DNA of 64,000 nt from Candidatus Izemoplasmatales bacterium (GTDB lineage Bacteria; Bacillota_I; Bacilli_A; Izemoplasmatales; Hujiaoplasmataceae): positions 124,001-188,000 of the forward strand of contig JBAZNL010000002.1 of assembly GCA_041649275.1 (NCBI GenBank), in the 5' to 3' direction. Below, in pieces: positions 30,526 to 40,286 of the stretch (position 1 is the first letter of the stretch; each line of letters opens with the position of its first letter). Position numbers and translations under genes: made by a program. The notes beneath the pieces are model-generated. The model saw only the letters and a list, made by a program, of their open reading frames with translations, searched no databases and was not told the origin of the DNA.

Positions 30526-32040
30526 ATGAGACGATTCCTTGCGACACTCACCATCCTCCTGACCACGCTCGCGTTCGCGTCCTGCGGCGTCACGACCACG
30601 GCGGCCACCACCGCCACCACCGTCCCGACGACGGCCGCGACGACCACGACCCTCGAGGCGCTGTCCGTCCCCGCCAACCTGGCGGTGTCCGACAATGCGG
30701 TCACCTTCGATCCCGTCGACGGCGCGAGCCGCTACCGGATCCGGCTGTCGCAGGGCGAAACGATCGTCGGCGAATGGTTCGTCGCGAGCGGCTTCGACCT
30801 GTCGCTTCTGGCGGACTACGGCGCCTACGACCTGCAGATCAAGGCGGTCGCCGGCACCGGCTTCGCCGATTCGCCCTTTGGCGAGAAGATCGCCGTCGAA
30901 CTCGTCGATCCGAACGCGACCGACGTCCTGGAGGGGGAGACCTTGAACGACTTCACGATGATCCGCTGGATCGGCCGGACCTGGTACGACGCGCTCACAA
31001 GCCGCCGCTATTTCTGGAATACCGCGAGCGGCTTTACCGTCACTTTCCGCGGCACCGAACTGAAGGCCACGTTCCTCGCCTCCGATTCGGGCGTCGTCTC
31101 CCGCCGCGCCCATCTCGTCGTCCTCCTCGACGGCGAGGAGGACCCGACCAAGGGCACGACCATCGTCCTCGATCAGATGCAGACGGAATGCGTCCTCGCC
31201 GAGGGACTCGAGGACGGTCTCCATACCGTCAAGGTCCTGAAGCGGAGCGAGGCGCAGGATTCCGACACCGCCGTCGTCCGCGTCGTCACCGACGGGTCGT
31301 TCGCGACCCCCGATCCGGTCAAGGACTTCAAGATCCAGTACATCGGCGCCTCGACCTCGGTCGGCTACGGCGACCTCGGTCCGTCGTCGGCCGTCAAGAA
31401 TACGGAAAACTCCGACGGCCTGCTCTGCTTCACCTACCTCACCTCCTACCTGCTCGACGCCGAGACGTCGATCTTCGCCTCCTCCGGCTGGGGCCTGACC
31501 CGCGGCTGGAACACCGGCGGACAGGCGTCCGCGACGCAGACGATCCCGGCGGCCTACGAATATTTCGCCACCAATTCGCAGAACGTCGTCTTCACGGCTG
31601 CCGGCCAGTGGGACCACAGCGACTACGATCCTGACGTGATCGTGATCGCCCTCGGCGGCAACGACTTCTCCAGTTCGAACTACGCGAGCCTCTCCGCCGA
31701 CCAGCAGGCGCTCTTCCGCGAAGCCGTGACGGATGCGCTCGTCGCCTTCGTCACGACCCTCCGCGCCTATCACCCCGACACCTACATCGTCCTCGTCTAC
31801 GGTCTCATGTCCGAGGCGCAGTACGTCCAGAACGTCTCGATCGACGCCGCCGCGAGGGCCGCGCTCGAGTTCGACCGGATCTCGTCATTGAAAGTCGCCG
31901 GCGCCGGTTCCGACGGCGCGCCGCTCGGCGCCAACTGGCATCCGAACGTCGACACCTACATCAAGGCCGCCGGCCAGCTCGCCGACCACATCTCCGCCCT
32001 GACGGGCCGCGAAGTGGTCCGCGAGGACATCGTCTACTGA
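30526..32040 (+). CDS. SGNH-type carbohydrate esterase lipoprotein (CE2-like)
   Basis: This 504-residue surface lipoprotein has a signal peptide ending in the lipobox FASC (Cys near 20) and a Thr/Ala linker to about residue 45. A beta-sandwich domain (about 50-265) is followed by an SGNH hydrolase domain: Ser at about 276 in GASTSVGYG, GGND near 377-380 and His at about 472 in WHPN. The two-domain order matches family CE2 acetyl esterases. Inferred role: deacetylation of mannan or xylan chains at the cell surface. First gene of the mannan locus, directly behind the strong promoter. Confidence 0.78.
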   Translation: MRRFLATLTILLTTLAFASCGVTTTAATTATTVPTTAATTTTLEALSVPANLAVSDNAVTFDPVDGASRYRIRLSQGETIVGEWFVASGFDLSLLADYGAYDLQIKAVAGTGFADSPFGEKIAVELVDPNATDVLEGETLNDFTMIRWIGRTWYDALTSRRYFWNTASGFTVTFRGTELKATFLASDSGVVSRRAHLVVLLDGEEDPTKGTTIVLDQMQTECVLAEGLEDGLHTVKVLKRSEAQDSDTAVVRVVTDGSFATPDPVKDFKIQYIGASTSVGYGDLGPSSAVKNTENSDGLLCFTYLTSYLLDAETSIFASSGWGLTRGWNTGGQASATQTIPAAYEYFATNSQNVVFTAAGQWDHSDYDPDVIVIALGGNDFSSSNYASLSADQQALFREAVTDALVAFVTTLRAYHPDTYIVLVYGLMSEAQYVQNVSIDAAARAALEFDRISSLKVAGAGSDGAPLGANWHPNVDTYIKAAGQLADHISALTGREVVREDIVY

Positions 32041-32059
32041 GCGGGCGAGGAACTCCTCC

Positions 32060-34507
32060 ATGAGGATCGATCTGAACGGCACCTGGATCCTGTCCGGGGG
32101 TCCGGCCGACCATGTCCGCGGAACCGTCCCGGGTTCCGTCTACGGCGACCTGCTCGCGGCGGGCCTGATGAAGGATCCCTTCGATCAGGACAACGAGTAC
32201 GAAGCCCGCGAGCTGATGGTCCACGACTACGTCTACGAACGGGACTTCGACATCCCCGCCGCCCTGCTTCCGCGCTTCAGCTTCCTCGTCTGCGACGGCA
32301 TCGACACCCTCGGCGAGCTGCGCGTGAACGGCATCCTCGTCGGCACGACCGACAACATGCATCGGCGCTGGCGCTTTCCGCTCCGCGGCGTCCTCGCCGC
32401 CGGCAAGAACCATATCGAGGTCACGCTGCGCTCGTCCCTCCGCTACATCCGCGAGCGGCACGCGGCGTGTCCGCACGACTTCTATCAGGCGGGCGACGCC
32501 GTCAAGGGCTTCATCCACCTGCGCAAGGGCAGTTCGATGTTCGGCTGGGACTGGGGTCCGCAGCTGCCGGACGCCGGCATCTGGCGCGACATCCGGATCG
32601 AGTCGTACGCGTCGGCGCGGCTTGCGGACGTCGTCGTCCGTCAGGACCATCGTCCCGACGGATCGGTCGGACTGACCGTCGACGTTTCCGCCGAAGTCTT
32701 CGCGGCGTCCCCCGAGCTCGCCGTCGAATTCGTCCTGAAGGATCCCGACGACGCCGTCATCGGCGTCGAAGAGGCGGTTCTCGAGCATGGTTCCGCCGCC
32801 TTCGCGACGGTCGTCGAGAACGCCCGCAAGTGGCAGCCCGCCGGGTATGGCGGACAGCCGCTCTACACCGCGATCGTCTTCCTCCGCCATGGCGATGCGA
32901 TCGAGGACTCGCGCACCCTGTCGGTCGGTCTGCGCACCGTCGCGGTGATCCGCGAGGACGATGCGTTCGGACAGTCCTTCACCTTCGCCGTGAACGGCGT
33001 CCGGATCTTCGCGAAAGGCGCCGACTACATTCCCGAGGACAACCTCCTCGGCCGCATGAACCCGGAGCGGTCGTTTGCGCTCTTGTCCGCCGCGAAGGCC
33101 GCGAACCACAACATGGTCCGCGTCTGGGGCGGCGGGATCTATCCGGCTGATTCGTTCTTCGACGGCTGCGACCGGCTCGGCCTGCTCGTCTGGCAGGACC
33201 TGATGTTCGCCTGCGCCGTCTACGACATGGACGACGCGCCGTGGGTGCAGACGATGGTGGCGGAGATCGAGGACAACCTCGCCCGCATCCGCCACCACGC
33301 CTCGCTGTCCCTGATCTGCGGCAACAACGAGAACGAGACCGCGATCGAGCACTGGAACGTCCCGAGCCGCGAACTGTCGAAGAAGCACTATGTGAAGCAG
33401 TATCTCGAGACGATCGCGCCGATCGTCGCGAAGACGGTTCCCGACGTCCCCTGGTGGCCGTCGTCGCCCTCCTCGGGCGGCGAACCCTTCGACGGTTCGA
33501 ACGCCGACGGCCGGGGCGACATGCACTACTGGGGCGTCTGGCACAGCAACGAGCCGATCACCTCGTACCGGAAATACCATCCACGCTTCATGAGCGAGTT
33601 CGGGATCCAGTCGTTCCCCGCCCTCAAGACGGTCGCGACCTTCGCCCGCGAGCAGGACATGAACATCTTCTCGTACGTCATGGAGCAGCACCAGAAGAAC
33701 AAGACCGCCAACGACAAGATCCTCTCGTACGTCGGCAAGATGTTCCGCTACCCGAAGGACTTCGAGAGCCTCCTCTACGTCTCGCAGCTGATCCAGGCGG
33801 AAGGGGTGCGCTACGGCGTCGAGCACTGGCGGCGCAACTACGGCCGCTGCATGGGCGCGCTCTACTGGCAGCTGAATGACTGCTGGCCGGTCGCCAGCTG
33901 GTCCGGCATCGACTATTTCAGCCGCTGGAAGGCGCTCCACTACCACGCGAAGAAGTTCTTCGCACCGGTCCTCCTCTCGCTCTGCGAGGAGGGGACGAAC
34001 GTCTCGGTCCACCTCACCAACGACGGGCTCGCCCCGATCCGCGGAACCGTCCGCTGGAAGCTTTCCCGCTTCGACGGTACCGTCCTCGAGGACGGCGCGT
34101 GGGACGCGGCGGCGCCGGCGCAGGCGGCGGTCGAGGTCGGCCGGCTTTCCTTCGACCTCTCCAAGGAGGAGCGGTTCGCGACGGTCCTTTCGGCTGCGTT
34201 TTCCGAGGATGGCGCGATCGTCGCCGAGAACCTCGTCTCGTTCGCGCCCGACAAGCATCTGAACCTGACGGAACCGGCGATCCGCGTCGTCGTCCGGGCG
34301 AAGCGCGACCGGTTCGAAGTCACCCTGACGGCATCCGCGTTCGCGAAGTTCGTCGAACTCTCGCTTCCCGACGCCGATCCCGTCTTCTCCGACAACTATT
34401 TCTGCCTGCTTGCGGGCGAGAAGAAGACCGTGAGCTGTCCGGCTGCCGGCGATCCCGCCGACTTCCGGATGAAGCTCAGGGTCCGCTCGCTTCACGACAC
34501 GTACTGA
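32060..34507 (+). CDS. GH2 beta-mannosidase
   Basis: This 815-residue cytoplasmic protein removes terminal beta-mannose. The N-terminal sugar-binding and jelly-roll domains are followed by a TIM barrel. Family features are FGWDWGPQLPDAGIWR near 160-177, MVRVWGGGIY near 352, the acid/base Glu at about 424 in CGNNE and the nucleophile Glu at about 513 in SEFG. No signal peptide is present. It follows the esterase by 19 bases and precedes the LacI gene by 17. It would convert mannooligosaccharides left by the phosphorylases. Confidence 0.93.
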   Translation: MRIDLNGTWILSGGPADHVRGTVPGSVYGDLLAAGLMKDPFDQDNEYEARELMVHDYVYERDFDIPAALLPRFSFLVCDGIDTLGELRVNGILVGTTDNMHRRWRFPLRGVLAAGKNHIEVTLRSSLRYIRERHAACPHDFYQAGDAVKGFIHLRKGSSMFGWDWGPQLPDAGIWRDIRIESYASARLADVVVRQDHRPDGSVGLTVDVSAEVFAASPELAVEFVLKDPDDAVIGVEEAVLEHGSAAFATVVENARKWQPAGYGGQPLYTAIVFLRHGDAIEDSRTLSVGLRTVAVIREDDAFGQSFTFAVNGVRIFAKGADYIPEDNLLGRMNPERSFALLSAAKAANHNMVRVWGGGIYPADSFFDGCDRLGLLVWQDLMFACAVYDMDDAPWVQTMVAEIEDNLARIRHHASLSLICGNNENETAIEHWNVPSRELSKKHYVKQYLETIAPIVAKTVPDVPWWPSSPSSGGEPFDGSNADGRGDMHYWGVWHSNEPITSYRKYHPRFMSEFGIQSFPALKTVATFAREQDMNIFSYVMEQHQKNKTANDKILSYVGKMFRYPKDFESLLYVSQLIQAEGVRYGVEHWRRNYGRCMGALYWQLNDCWPVASWSGIDYFSRWKALHYHAKKFFAPVLLSLCEEGTNVSVHLTNDGLAPIRGTVRWKLSRFDGTVLEDGAWDAAAPAQAAVEVGRLSFDLSKEERFATVLSAAFSEDGAIVAENLVSFAPDKHLNLTEPAIRVVVRAKRDRFEVTLTASAFAKFVELSLPDADPVFSDNYFCLLAGEKKTVSCPAAGDPADFRMKLRVRSLHDTY

Positions 34508-34524
34508 GAAAGGAAGCGATCCCG

Positions 34525-35544
34525 ATGAACGACAAGATCAACATGGAGGACATCGCCCGCGCCCTCGGCATCTCGAAGGTTTCCGTCTCCAAGGCCCTGA
34601 ACGGCAAGGAGGGCGTCTCCGACGAGCTCCGCACGAAGGTCAAGGAGACCGCCGAGGCGATGGGTTACCGGCTGAACAATTCGGCCAGAAGCCTGCGCAC
34701 GGACCGTCAGTTCAACGTCGGGATCCTGATCTCGGAGAAGTTCATCCTCGACAAGGAAGCCTACTACTTCACCGTCTGCGGCGAGATGATCCGCCGGCTC
34801 GACGAACTCGGGTATTCGGGGATCATGGAGATCGTCACCTATCAGAGCGAGGACGCCTGCGCGCTGCCCCGCCTCTACAACGAGAACAAGGTCGACGGCA
34901 TCATCGTCCTCGGCCAGATGCACGGCGACTACCTTCGGAAGATCGAGACGGTCGACGTTCCGCTCGTGTTCTTCGACTTCTACGTGAACCACTCGAAGAC
35001 CGACTGCGTCGTCTCCGACAACTTCTTCTCGGCCTACCAGCTCACCAACCGCCTGGTCGCGCTCGGGCACCGGTCGATCGCCTACGTCGGCTCGATCCGC
35101 TCGACCTCCTCGATCCAGGACCGCTTCCTCGGCTGTTACAAGTCGCTCATCGAGAACGAGATCGCGCTTCCTCCCGCGCATGTGATCGAGGACCGCGACG
35201 ACCAGGGACGCTTCATCCCGCTCGCGCTTCCCGATCCGCTGCCCTCGGCGTTCGTCTGCAACTGCGACCGCGTCGCCCACGCCCTCATCAACCAGCTGAA
35301 GGCCGTCGGCATCGACGTTCCCGGCCGCGTGTCCGTCGTCGGCTTCGACAACTCGATCTTCTCCACGATCGCCGATCCGCAGATCACCACCGTCGACAAC
35401 AACGTCGAGGAGATGGTGCGCACCTGCGCGCGAATCATCACCAAGAAGATCGGCGACCCCGAACGCGTCTACGGACGCGTGATGGTCTCCGGCACGATCA
35501 TCGACCGCCGTTCCGCGCAGGCGGTCGTCTCAACCAATCCATGA
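34525..35544 (+). CDS. LacI family transcriptional regulator
   Basis: This 339-residue protein has an N-terminal helix-turn-helix and hinge (MEDIARALGISKVSVSKALNG, about residues 7-27). A periplasmic-binding-like effector domain follows, ending in the family VVGFDNSIFSTIADPQITTV region. The start at 34525 has AAAGGAAG upstream. It is embedded in the mannan locus, so it is probably an autoregulated local repressor that senses an imported mannooligosaccharide. The likely target is the repeat element beside the 30,457 promoter. Confidence 0.93.
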   Translation: MNDKINMEDIARALGISKVSVSKALNGKEGVSDELRTKVKETAEAMGYRLNNSARSLRTDRQFNVGILISEKFILDKEAYYFTVCGEMIRRLDELGYSGIMEIVTYQSEDACALPRLYNENKVDGIIVLGQMHGDYLRKIETVDVPLVFFDFYVNHSKTDCVVSDNFFSAYQLTNRLVALGHRSIAYVGSIRSTSSIQDRFLGCYKSLIENEIALPPAHVIEDRDDQGRFIPLALPDPLPSAFVCNCDRVAHALINQLKAVGIDVPGRVSVVGFDNSIFSTIADPQITTVDNNVEEMVRTCARIITKKIGDPERVYGRVMVSGTIIDRRSAQAVVSTNP

Positions 35545-35564
35545 CCAGGAACGAAGGTGCACCC

Positions 35565-37934
35565 ATGACTGCCAGACGCATCGCGGCCCTCGCGGCGACG
35601 ATCATGATCCTGTTTGCGGCCGCCGCCTGCGGAACGACGACGACCCAGACGACCGCAGCCGTTCCGGCGGAGGTCGTCCTCGACGTCAATTCCGTCACCT
35701 TGGCGCGCGGCGGCGCCGTCCGCCTCGGCTGGACGGTCGCACCGGCGACCGCGGCCGTGACCTTCGTCTCCTCCGACGAGACCGTCGCCGCCGTCACCGC
35801 CGAAGGGCTCGTGACCGGCGTCGCGCCGGGATCGGCGACCATCACCGTCCGTTCCGGCGACGCGAGCGACACCTGCGAGGTCGTCGTGATCGGGTCGTAC
35901 GTCCTCACCGCGCCGAAGAAGTCGATCTATTCGCTCGGCGACGAACTCTCGCTCCGCGGCGGTTCGATCGCCGTCTACGACGCCCACGGAACCCTGATCG
36001 AGACCGTTTTGCTCGATCCCGAGATGATCGTCGCGTGGGACGCCGACGCCGCCGGCGAACAGATCGTGGTCCTTTCTTACGCCGGCATCGAGATCGGCTT
36101 TCCCGTCCTCGTCCTCTCCGCGAAGCAGGCTGAATGCCGCTTCGACGACTTCATCCTCCTCACCGAGGCACCGACCTCCGGAGAACGGATCGAGTTCGCC
36201 TTCACGAAGGCGGACGTCGACGCCCTCCTTTCCGCCGTCGACAACGTCTACGACTACGCCGAGATCGACCTCTACGCCTACGTCGAGGCGCCGAGCGGGG
36301 ACGTGAAGAAGGTGTCCGCGTTCTGGTTCCAGGACTACCGCGAGGTCACCCTCGGCACGATCGTCAACCGCAACAACAACCTCGAGGGCACCGTCACGGT
36401 GCTTCCCGACGACGTCGCGATCGTCCTCGGCTTCGTCGCCGAGAACGATCCCCAGTACCGCCTGCGCTACCTCACGGGCGAGACCGGCGCGTTTTCCGCC
36501 GAGGTCTACGTCAAGGTCGACGGCGCCGTCGTCCAGACCTTCGAGAAGACCTTCGACGTTTCCGCCGACCCCGCCTCGGACTACCGCGGCACGATCATCG
36601 TGGACGAGGGGAACGGACGCCATTTCGCCTTCTCGGAAGGCGGAACGTACGTTCCCGTCGGCCAGAACGTCGCCTGGTACACCTCGAAGGACCGCCGCTA
36701 CTACGACTACGCCGGCTGGTTCGGGAAGATGGGCGACGTCGGGATGAACTACGCCCGCGTCTGGATGGCGGCCTGGGGCTTCTCGATCTACTGGGGCGAC
36801 GTCTACGACTACGGACCGCGCCAGTCGGCGATGAAGAGCCTCGACGCCACCCTCGACCTCGCCGCCGAGAACGGCATCTACGTCCAGCTCTGCATCCTCC
36901 ACCACGGGATGTTCTCGGAGACGGTCAATCCGATGTGGCCCAACGACGAGAACTCCTGGTACACCGACAAGTACGGCGCCAACCCGTACGCCGAATACCT
37001 CGACGAACCCGGCGAGTTCTTCACGTCGGAACTCGGCCGCTCGACCTTCAGGAACCAGCTCGCCTACATCGTCGCCCGCTGGGGCTACAGCGACCACATC
37101 ATGGCCTGGGAGCTCTTCAACGAGGTCGACTGGATCGAACAGTATTCCGCCGTCGCCGGCAACGCCTGGCACGGCGAGATGGCGGACCATCTCAAGGCGA
37201 TCGACCCGTACGGGCATCTCGTCACCACCTCGCTCAAGGGCGAGTCGTTCCTGTCCTCGACCTTCAACGTCTTCAAGCTCGCCTCGATCGACTACGTGAA
37301 CGTGCACAGCTACGGCATCTACGACCACGTCGAGACCCTCCCGGTGCGGCAGAAGAACGCCTTCCTCGTCTTCGGGAAGCCGATCCTGTACGACGAGGTC
37401 GGCTATTCCGGAAACGGCGGCGCCGCCCAGATGGCCGCCGATCCCGGGAACGTCACCCTCCATCAGGAACTCTGGGGCGGGATGATGGGCGGGGGCGCCG
37501 GCACCGGCATGAACTGGTGGTGGGAGTCCTGGATCCATCCGTCGGACGCCTATCCCGTCTTCGCCGGCGCGGCCGCATTTGCGGCCGACATGGACCTCGC
37601 CGGTTCGCGCTACGGGTTCCTCGACGCCGCCGGCGCGTCGGTCTCCTCCGCCGCCTGCGCCATCCTCGGCTATCATCTCGGGGACCGCGCCTACGCCTAC
37701 GTCTACGACCGATCCTACGACCTCGCGACCCCCGTCGTCGCGAACAAGAACGGCGTCGTCCTCACCATCCCCGGCCTCGACGCGGGTTCCTACGCGATCC
37801 GCGCCTACGACGCCGAAACCGGCGCGATCATGCTCTCCGCGACCCTTCAGGTCGGCGCGGGCGGAACGCTCGCGACGACCCTCCCGGCGTTTGCGGCCGA
37901 CATCGCCGTGGCCGTCGAACGGATCGCGGGGTGA
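35565..37934 (+). CDS. GH5-like beta-mannanase/endoglycanase lipoprotein with DUF5060 domain
   Basis: This 789-residue surface enzyme starts at 35565 (GAAGGTG upstream). The signal peptide ends in lipobox AAAC (Cys near 19) with a short Thr linker. Next come a bacterial Ig-like BIG2 domain (about 35-110), a DUF5060-like Ig domain (about 195-335) and a TIM barrel with proposed acid/base Glu at about 520 in WELFNEVDW and nucleophile Glu at about 611 in YDEVGYS. Known: this layout occurs in GH5-type cellulases and mannanases. The pathway genes around it favour beta-mannan. It has a paralogue at 41,307. Confidence 0.8.
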   Translation: MTARRIAALAATIMILFAAAACGTTTTQTTAAVPAEVVLDVNSVTLARGGAVRLGWTVAPATAAVTFVSSDETVAAVTAEGLVTGVAPGSATITVRSGDASDTCEVVVIGSYVLTAPKKSIYSLGDELSLRGGSIAVYDAHGTLIETVLLDPEMIVAWDADAAGEQIVVLSYAGIEIGFPVLVLSAKQAECRFDDFILLTEAPTSGERIEFAFTKADVDALLSAVDNVYDYAEIDLYAYVEAPSGDVKKVSAFWFQDYREVTLGTIVNRNNNLEGTVTVLPDDVAIVLGFVAENDPQYRLRYLTGETGAFSAEVYVKVDGAVVQTFEKTFDVSADPASDYRGTIIVDEGNGRHFAFSEGGTYVPVGQNVAWYTSKDRRYYDYAGWFGKMGDVGMNYARVWMAAWGFSIYWGDVYDYGPRQSAMKSLDATLDLAAENGIYVQLCILHHGMFSETVNPMWPNDENSWYTDKYGANPYAEYLDEPGEFFTSELGRSTFRNQLAYIVARWGYSDHIMAWELFNEVDWIEQYSAVAGNAWHGEMADHLKAIDPYGHLVTTSLKGESFLSSTFNVFKLASIDYVNVHSYGIYDHVETLPVRQKNAFLVFGKPILYDEVGYSGNGGAAQMAADPGNVTLHQELWGGMMGGGAGTGMNWWWESWIHPSDAYPVFAGAAAFAADMDLAGSRYGFLDAAGASVSSAACAILGYHLGDRAYAYVYDRSYDLATPVVANKNGVVLTIPGLDAGSYAIRAYDAETGAIMLSATLQVGAGGTLATTLPAFAADIAVAVERIAG

Positions 37935-37938
37935 CATC

Positions 37939-39105
37939 GTGAGAACGCTCGTCGAACGGCATCTCCTCGACGTCGTCGTCCCGTTCTGGACGCGCCTCGT
38001 CGATCGCGAGCGCGGCGGTTTCTACGGCCGCGTCGACTACGACCTGATCGTCCACAAAAACGCCGACAGGGGCCTCGTGCAGCAGGCCCGCCACCTCTAC
38101 GCATTCTCCCGTCTCGAGAACCATTACCGGGACGGACGCTTCCTCCCCTACGCCGAAGCGGGATACCGCTTCCTCGTCGAGCGCATGCGCGATCCGATCC
38201 AGGGCGGCTACGTCTGGATGAGCGCCGCCGACGGCGCCGTCCGCGATCCCCGCAAGGTCACCTACGGCCAGGGGTTCGCGCTCTACGCCTTCGCCGAATA
38301 CTACAAGGCGACGCGCTCCCCGGAGGCGCTTGCCCGCGCCACCGATCTCTTCCGGCTGATCGAGCGGCGCGCCACGACCCCCTCCGGCGGGTACGTCGAG
38401 GAGTTCGACGAACGCTGGCATCCGCTCGTCCCGCACCTCCTCACGGACGACGTCGAGGGCGCCCGCTACTCGACCAATACCCTCCTGCATCTCCTCGAAG
38501 CCTACGCCAACCTCGCCGCGGCCGCCCCCCATCCGGACGTCGTGGCGAGCGTCCGCACCCTGATCCGGCTCTTCCTCGAGCGGATCCTGCAACCCGACGG
38601 CACGCTCTCGATGTACTTCGACGAACGCTTCTCCCCGATCGCCTCGCCACGCTCGTTCGGCCATGAGATCGAGGCCGCGTGGCTGATCACCGAGGCGGCC
38701 CAGACGATCGACGCGAACGACCCGACGATCGCCGCGGCGACCCTCGGGATCGCCGGACGGGTGCTCGCGGAAGCGATCCTGCCGGACGGCCGCGTCGCCT
38801 ACGGACCGGTCCACGACGGAATCGATCCGACCGCGGTCTGGTGGGTCCAGGCCGAAGCGATGGTCGGATTCCTCGACCTCGACGAAAAGGCGCACGTCCC
38901 CGCGGCGCACGCGGCCGCGGAAGCGACGCTTTCCTTCTGCCTGGCGAACTTGCATGACCGGCGGCCGGGCGCCGAATGGTTCTGGTCCGTCGACCGCGAG
39001 GGCCGGCCGAACCGCGACCGCGGCATCGCCGAGCCCTGGAAGACGCCCTACCATCTCGTCCGGGCGCTCGTCGAAATCATGGAAAGGCTGGACAAGGTGA
39101 AATGA
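37939..39105 (+). CDS. Cellobiose/mannobiose 2-epimerase (AGE superfamily)
   Basis: This 388-residue protein reads from GTG 37939. It interconverts the reducing-end glucose and mannose of beta-1,4-disaccharides. The (alpha/alpha)6 barrel shows the two histidines expected for catalysis: His at about 242 in GHEIEAAW and His at about 372 in WKTPYHLVR. These positions agree with His243 and His374 of the Ruminococcus albus enzyme as I recall it. It sits next to a mannosylglucose phosphorylase, its known pathway partner, with a four-base overlap (ATGA), so the two are translationally coupled. Confidence 0.9.
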   Translation: MRTLVERHLLDVVVPFWTRLVDRERGGFYGRVDYDLIVHKNADRGLVQQARHLYAFSRLENHYRDGRFLPYAEAGYRFLVERMRDPIQGGYVWMSAADGAVRDPRKVTYGQGFALYAFAEYYKATRSPEALARATDLFRLIERRATTPSGGYVEEFDERWHPLVPHLLTDDVEGARYSTNTLLHLLEAYANLAAAAPHPDVVASVRTLIRLFLERILQPDGTLSMYFDERFSPIASPRSFGHEIEAAWLITEAAQTIDANDPTIAAATLGIAGRVLAEAILPDGRVAYGPVHDGIDPTAVWWVQAEAMVGFLDLDEKAHVPAAHAAAEATLSFCLANLHDRRPGAEWFWSVDREGRPNRDRGIAEPWKTPYHLVRALVEIMERLDKVK

Positions 39106-40286
39106 TCCATCCCCGCTACGCCAAACTGAAACATGCCGAGAACCGCCTTGTCGCGCGGAAGAACCGGATCGACCGGGCCTACTACGACGGCGTCTTCGAC
39201 CGCTACGTCGATCCCGTCCTGACGGCCGACCACGTTCCCGTCGAATGGCGCTACGACCTCGACCGGGAAACGAATCCGCACTTCATCGAACGGCTCGGCG
39301 TGAACGCCGTGTTCAACGCCGGCGCGATCGCATTCGACGGCGCGTACTGGCTGATGGCGCGCGTCGAAGGCAAGGACCGCAAGTCGTTCTTCGCACTCGC
39401 GAAGAGCCTCGATCCGGTCTCGGGCTTCCGTTTCGTCGGCCGCCCCGTCCTCTGGGAGGACCGCTATCCGGAGGAGACCAACGTCTACGACGTCCGCCTC
39501 GTGCGGCACGCGGACGGCTGGATCTACGGGATCTACTGCGCCGAACGAAAGGATCCGGCGGCGCCGGCCGGGGACACCTCGGCGGCGATCGCCCGGGCGG
39601 GACTCTTCCGGACCCGGAACATGGTCGACTTCGAACGGCTTCCCGATCTCGAGACCCCCTCGCCGCAGCAGCGGAACGTCGTCCTCCATCCGGAGTTCGT
39701 CCATGGGAAGTACCTCCTCTACACGCGCCCCCAGGACGGCTTCATCGAGACCGGTGCCGGCGGCGGAATCGCCTTCGGCTTCGTCGACGACATGACCCGT
39801 CCCGTCGTCGCCGAGGAGAAAATCCTCGACGCGAAGCGGTACCACACCGTCTATGAACTCAAGAACGGCGCCGGACCGGCGCCGATCAAAACGGAACGGG
39901 GGTGGATCCACGTCGCCCACGGCGTCCGGAACACCGCCGCCGGGCTCCGCTACGTCCTGTACGCCTTCGCGACCGCGCTCGACGACCCGACCCGCGTGGT
40001 CGCCAAGCCGTCCGGATATCTGCTCGCGCCGCGCGGCGCGGAGCGCGTCGGCGACGTCTCAAACGTCCTCTTCGCGAACGGCGCGATCGTCGACGGAACG
40101 GACGTCTATCTCTACTACGCCTCCTCGGACACGCGCCTGCATGTCGCGGGAACGACGATCGCGCGCCTCGCCGACTACGTGTTCGAAAACCCGTCCGAAC
40201 GCTTCCGCTCGCTCGATTGCGCCCATCAGCGCGCCGATCTGGCGGACCATAACGAAAAGATCCTCGAAGGAGCGAAGAAGAAATGA
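39102..40286 (+). CDS. 4-O-beta-D-mannosyl-D-glucose phosphorylase (GH130_1)
   Basis: This 394-residue enzyme converts mannosyl-glucose and phosphate to mannose 1-phosphate and glucose. Family blocks are NAGAIAFDGAYWLMARVEG near 70-88, YDVRLVRHADGWIYGIYC, QQRNVVLHPEFVHGKY, a KNGAGPAPIKT substrate loop and RVGDVSNVLF. The match to GH130_1 is strong in every block. It overlaps the epimerase upstream and the next GH130 gene downstream (ATGA at 40283), forming a coupled three-enzyme unit. Confidence 0.92.
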   Translation: MIHPRYAKLKHAENRLVARKNRIDRAYYDGVFDRYVDPVLTADHVPVEWRYDLDRETNPHFIERLGVNAVFNAGAIAFDGAYWLMARVEGKDRKSFFALAKSLDPVSGFRFVGRPVLWEDRYPEETNVYDVRLVRHADGWIYGIYCAERKDPAAPAGDTSAAIARAGLFRTRNMVDFERLPDLETPSPQQRNVVLHPEFVHGKYLLYTRPQDGFIETGAGGGIAFGFVDDMTRPVVAEEKILDAKRYHTVYELKNGAGPAPIKTERGWIHVAHGVRNTAAGLRYVLYAFATALDDPTRVVAKPSGYLLAPRGAERVGDVSNVLFANGAIVDGTDVYLYYASSDTRLHVAGTTIARLADYVFENPSERFRSLDCAHQRADLADHNEKILEGAKKK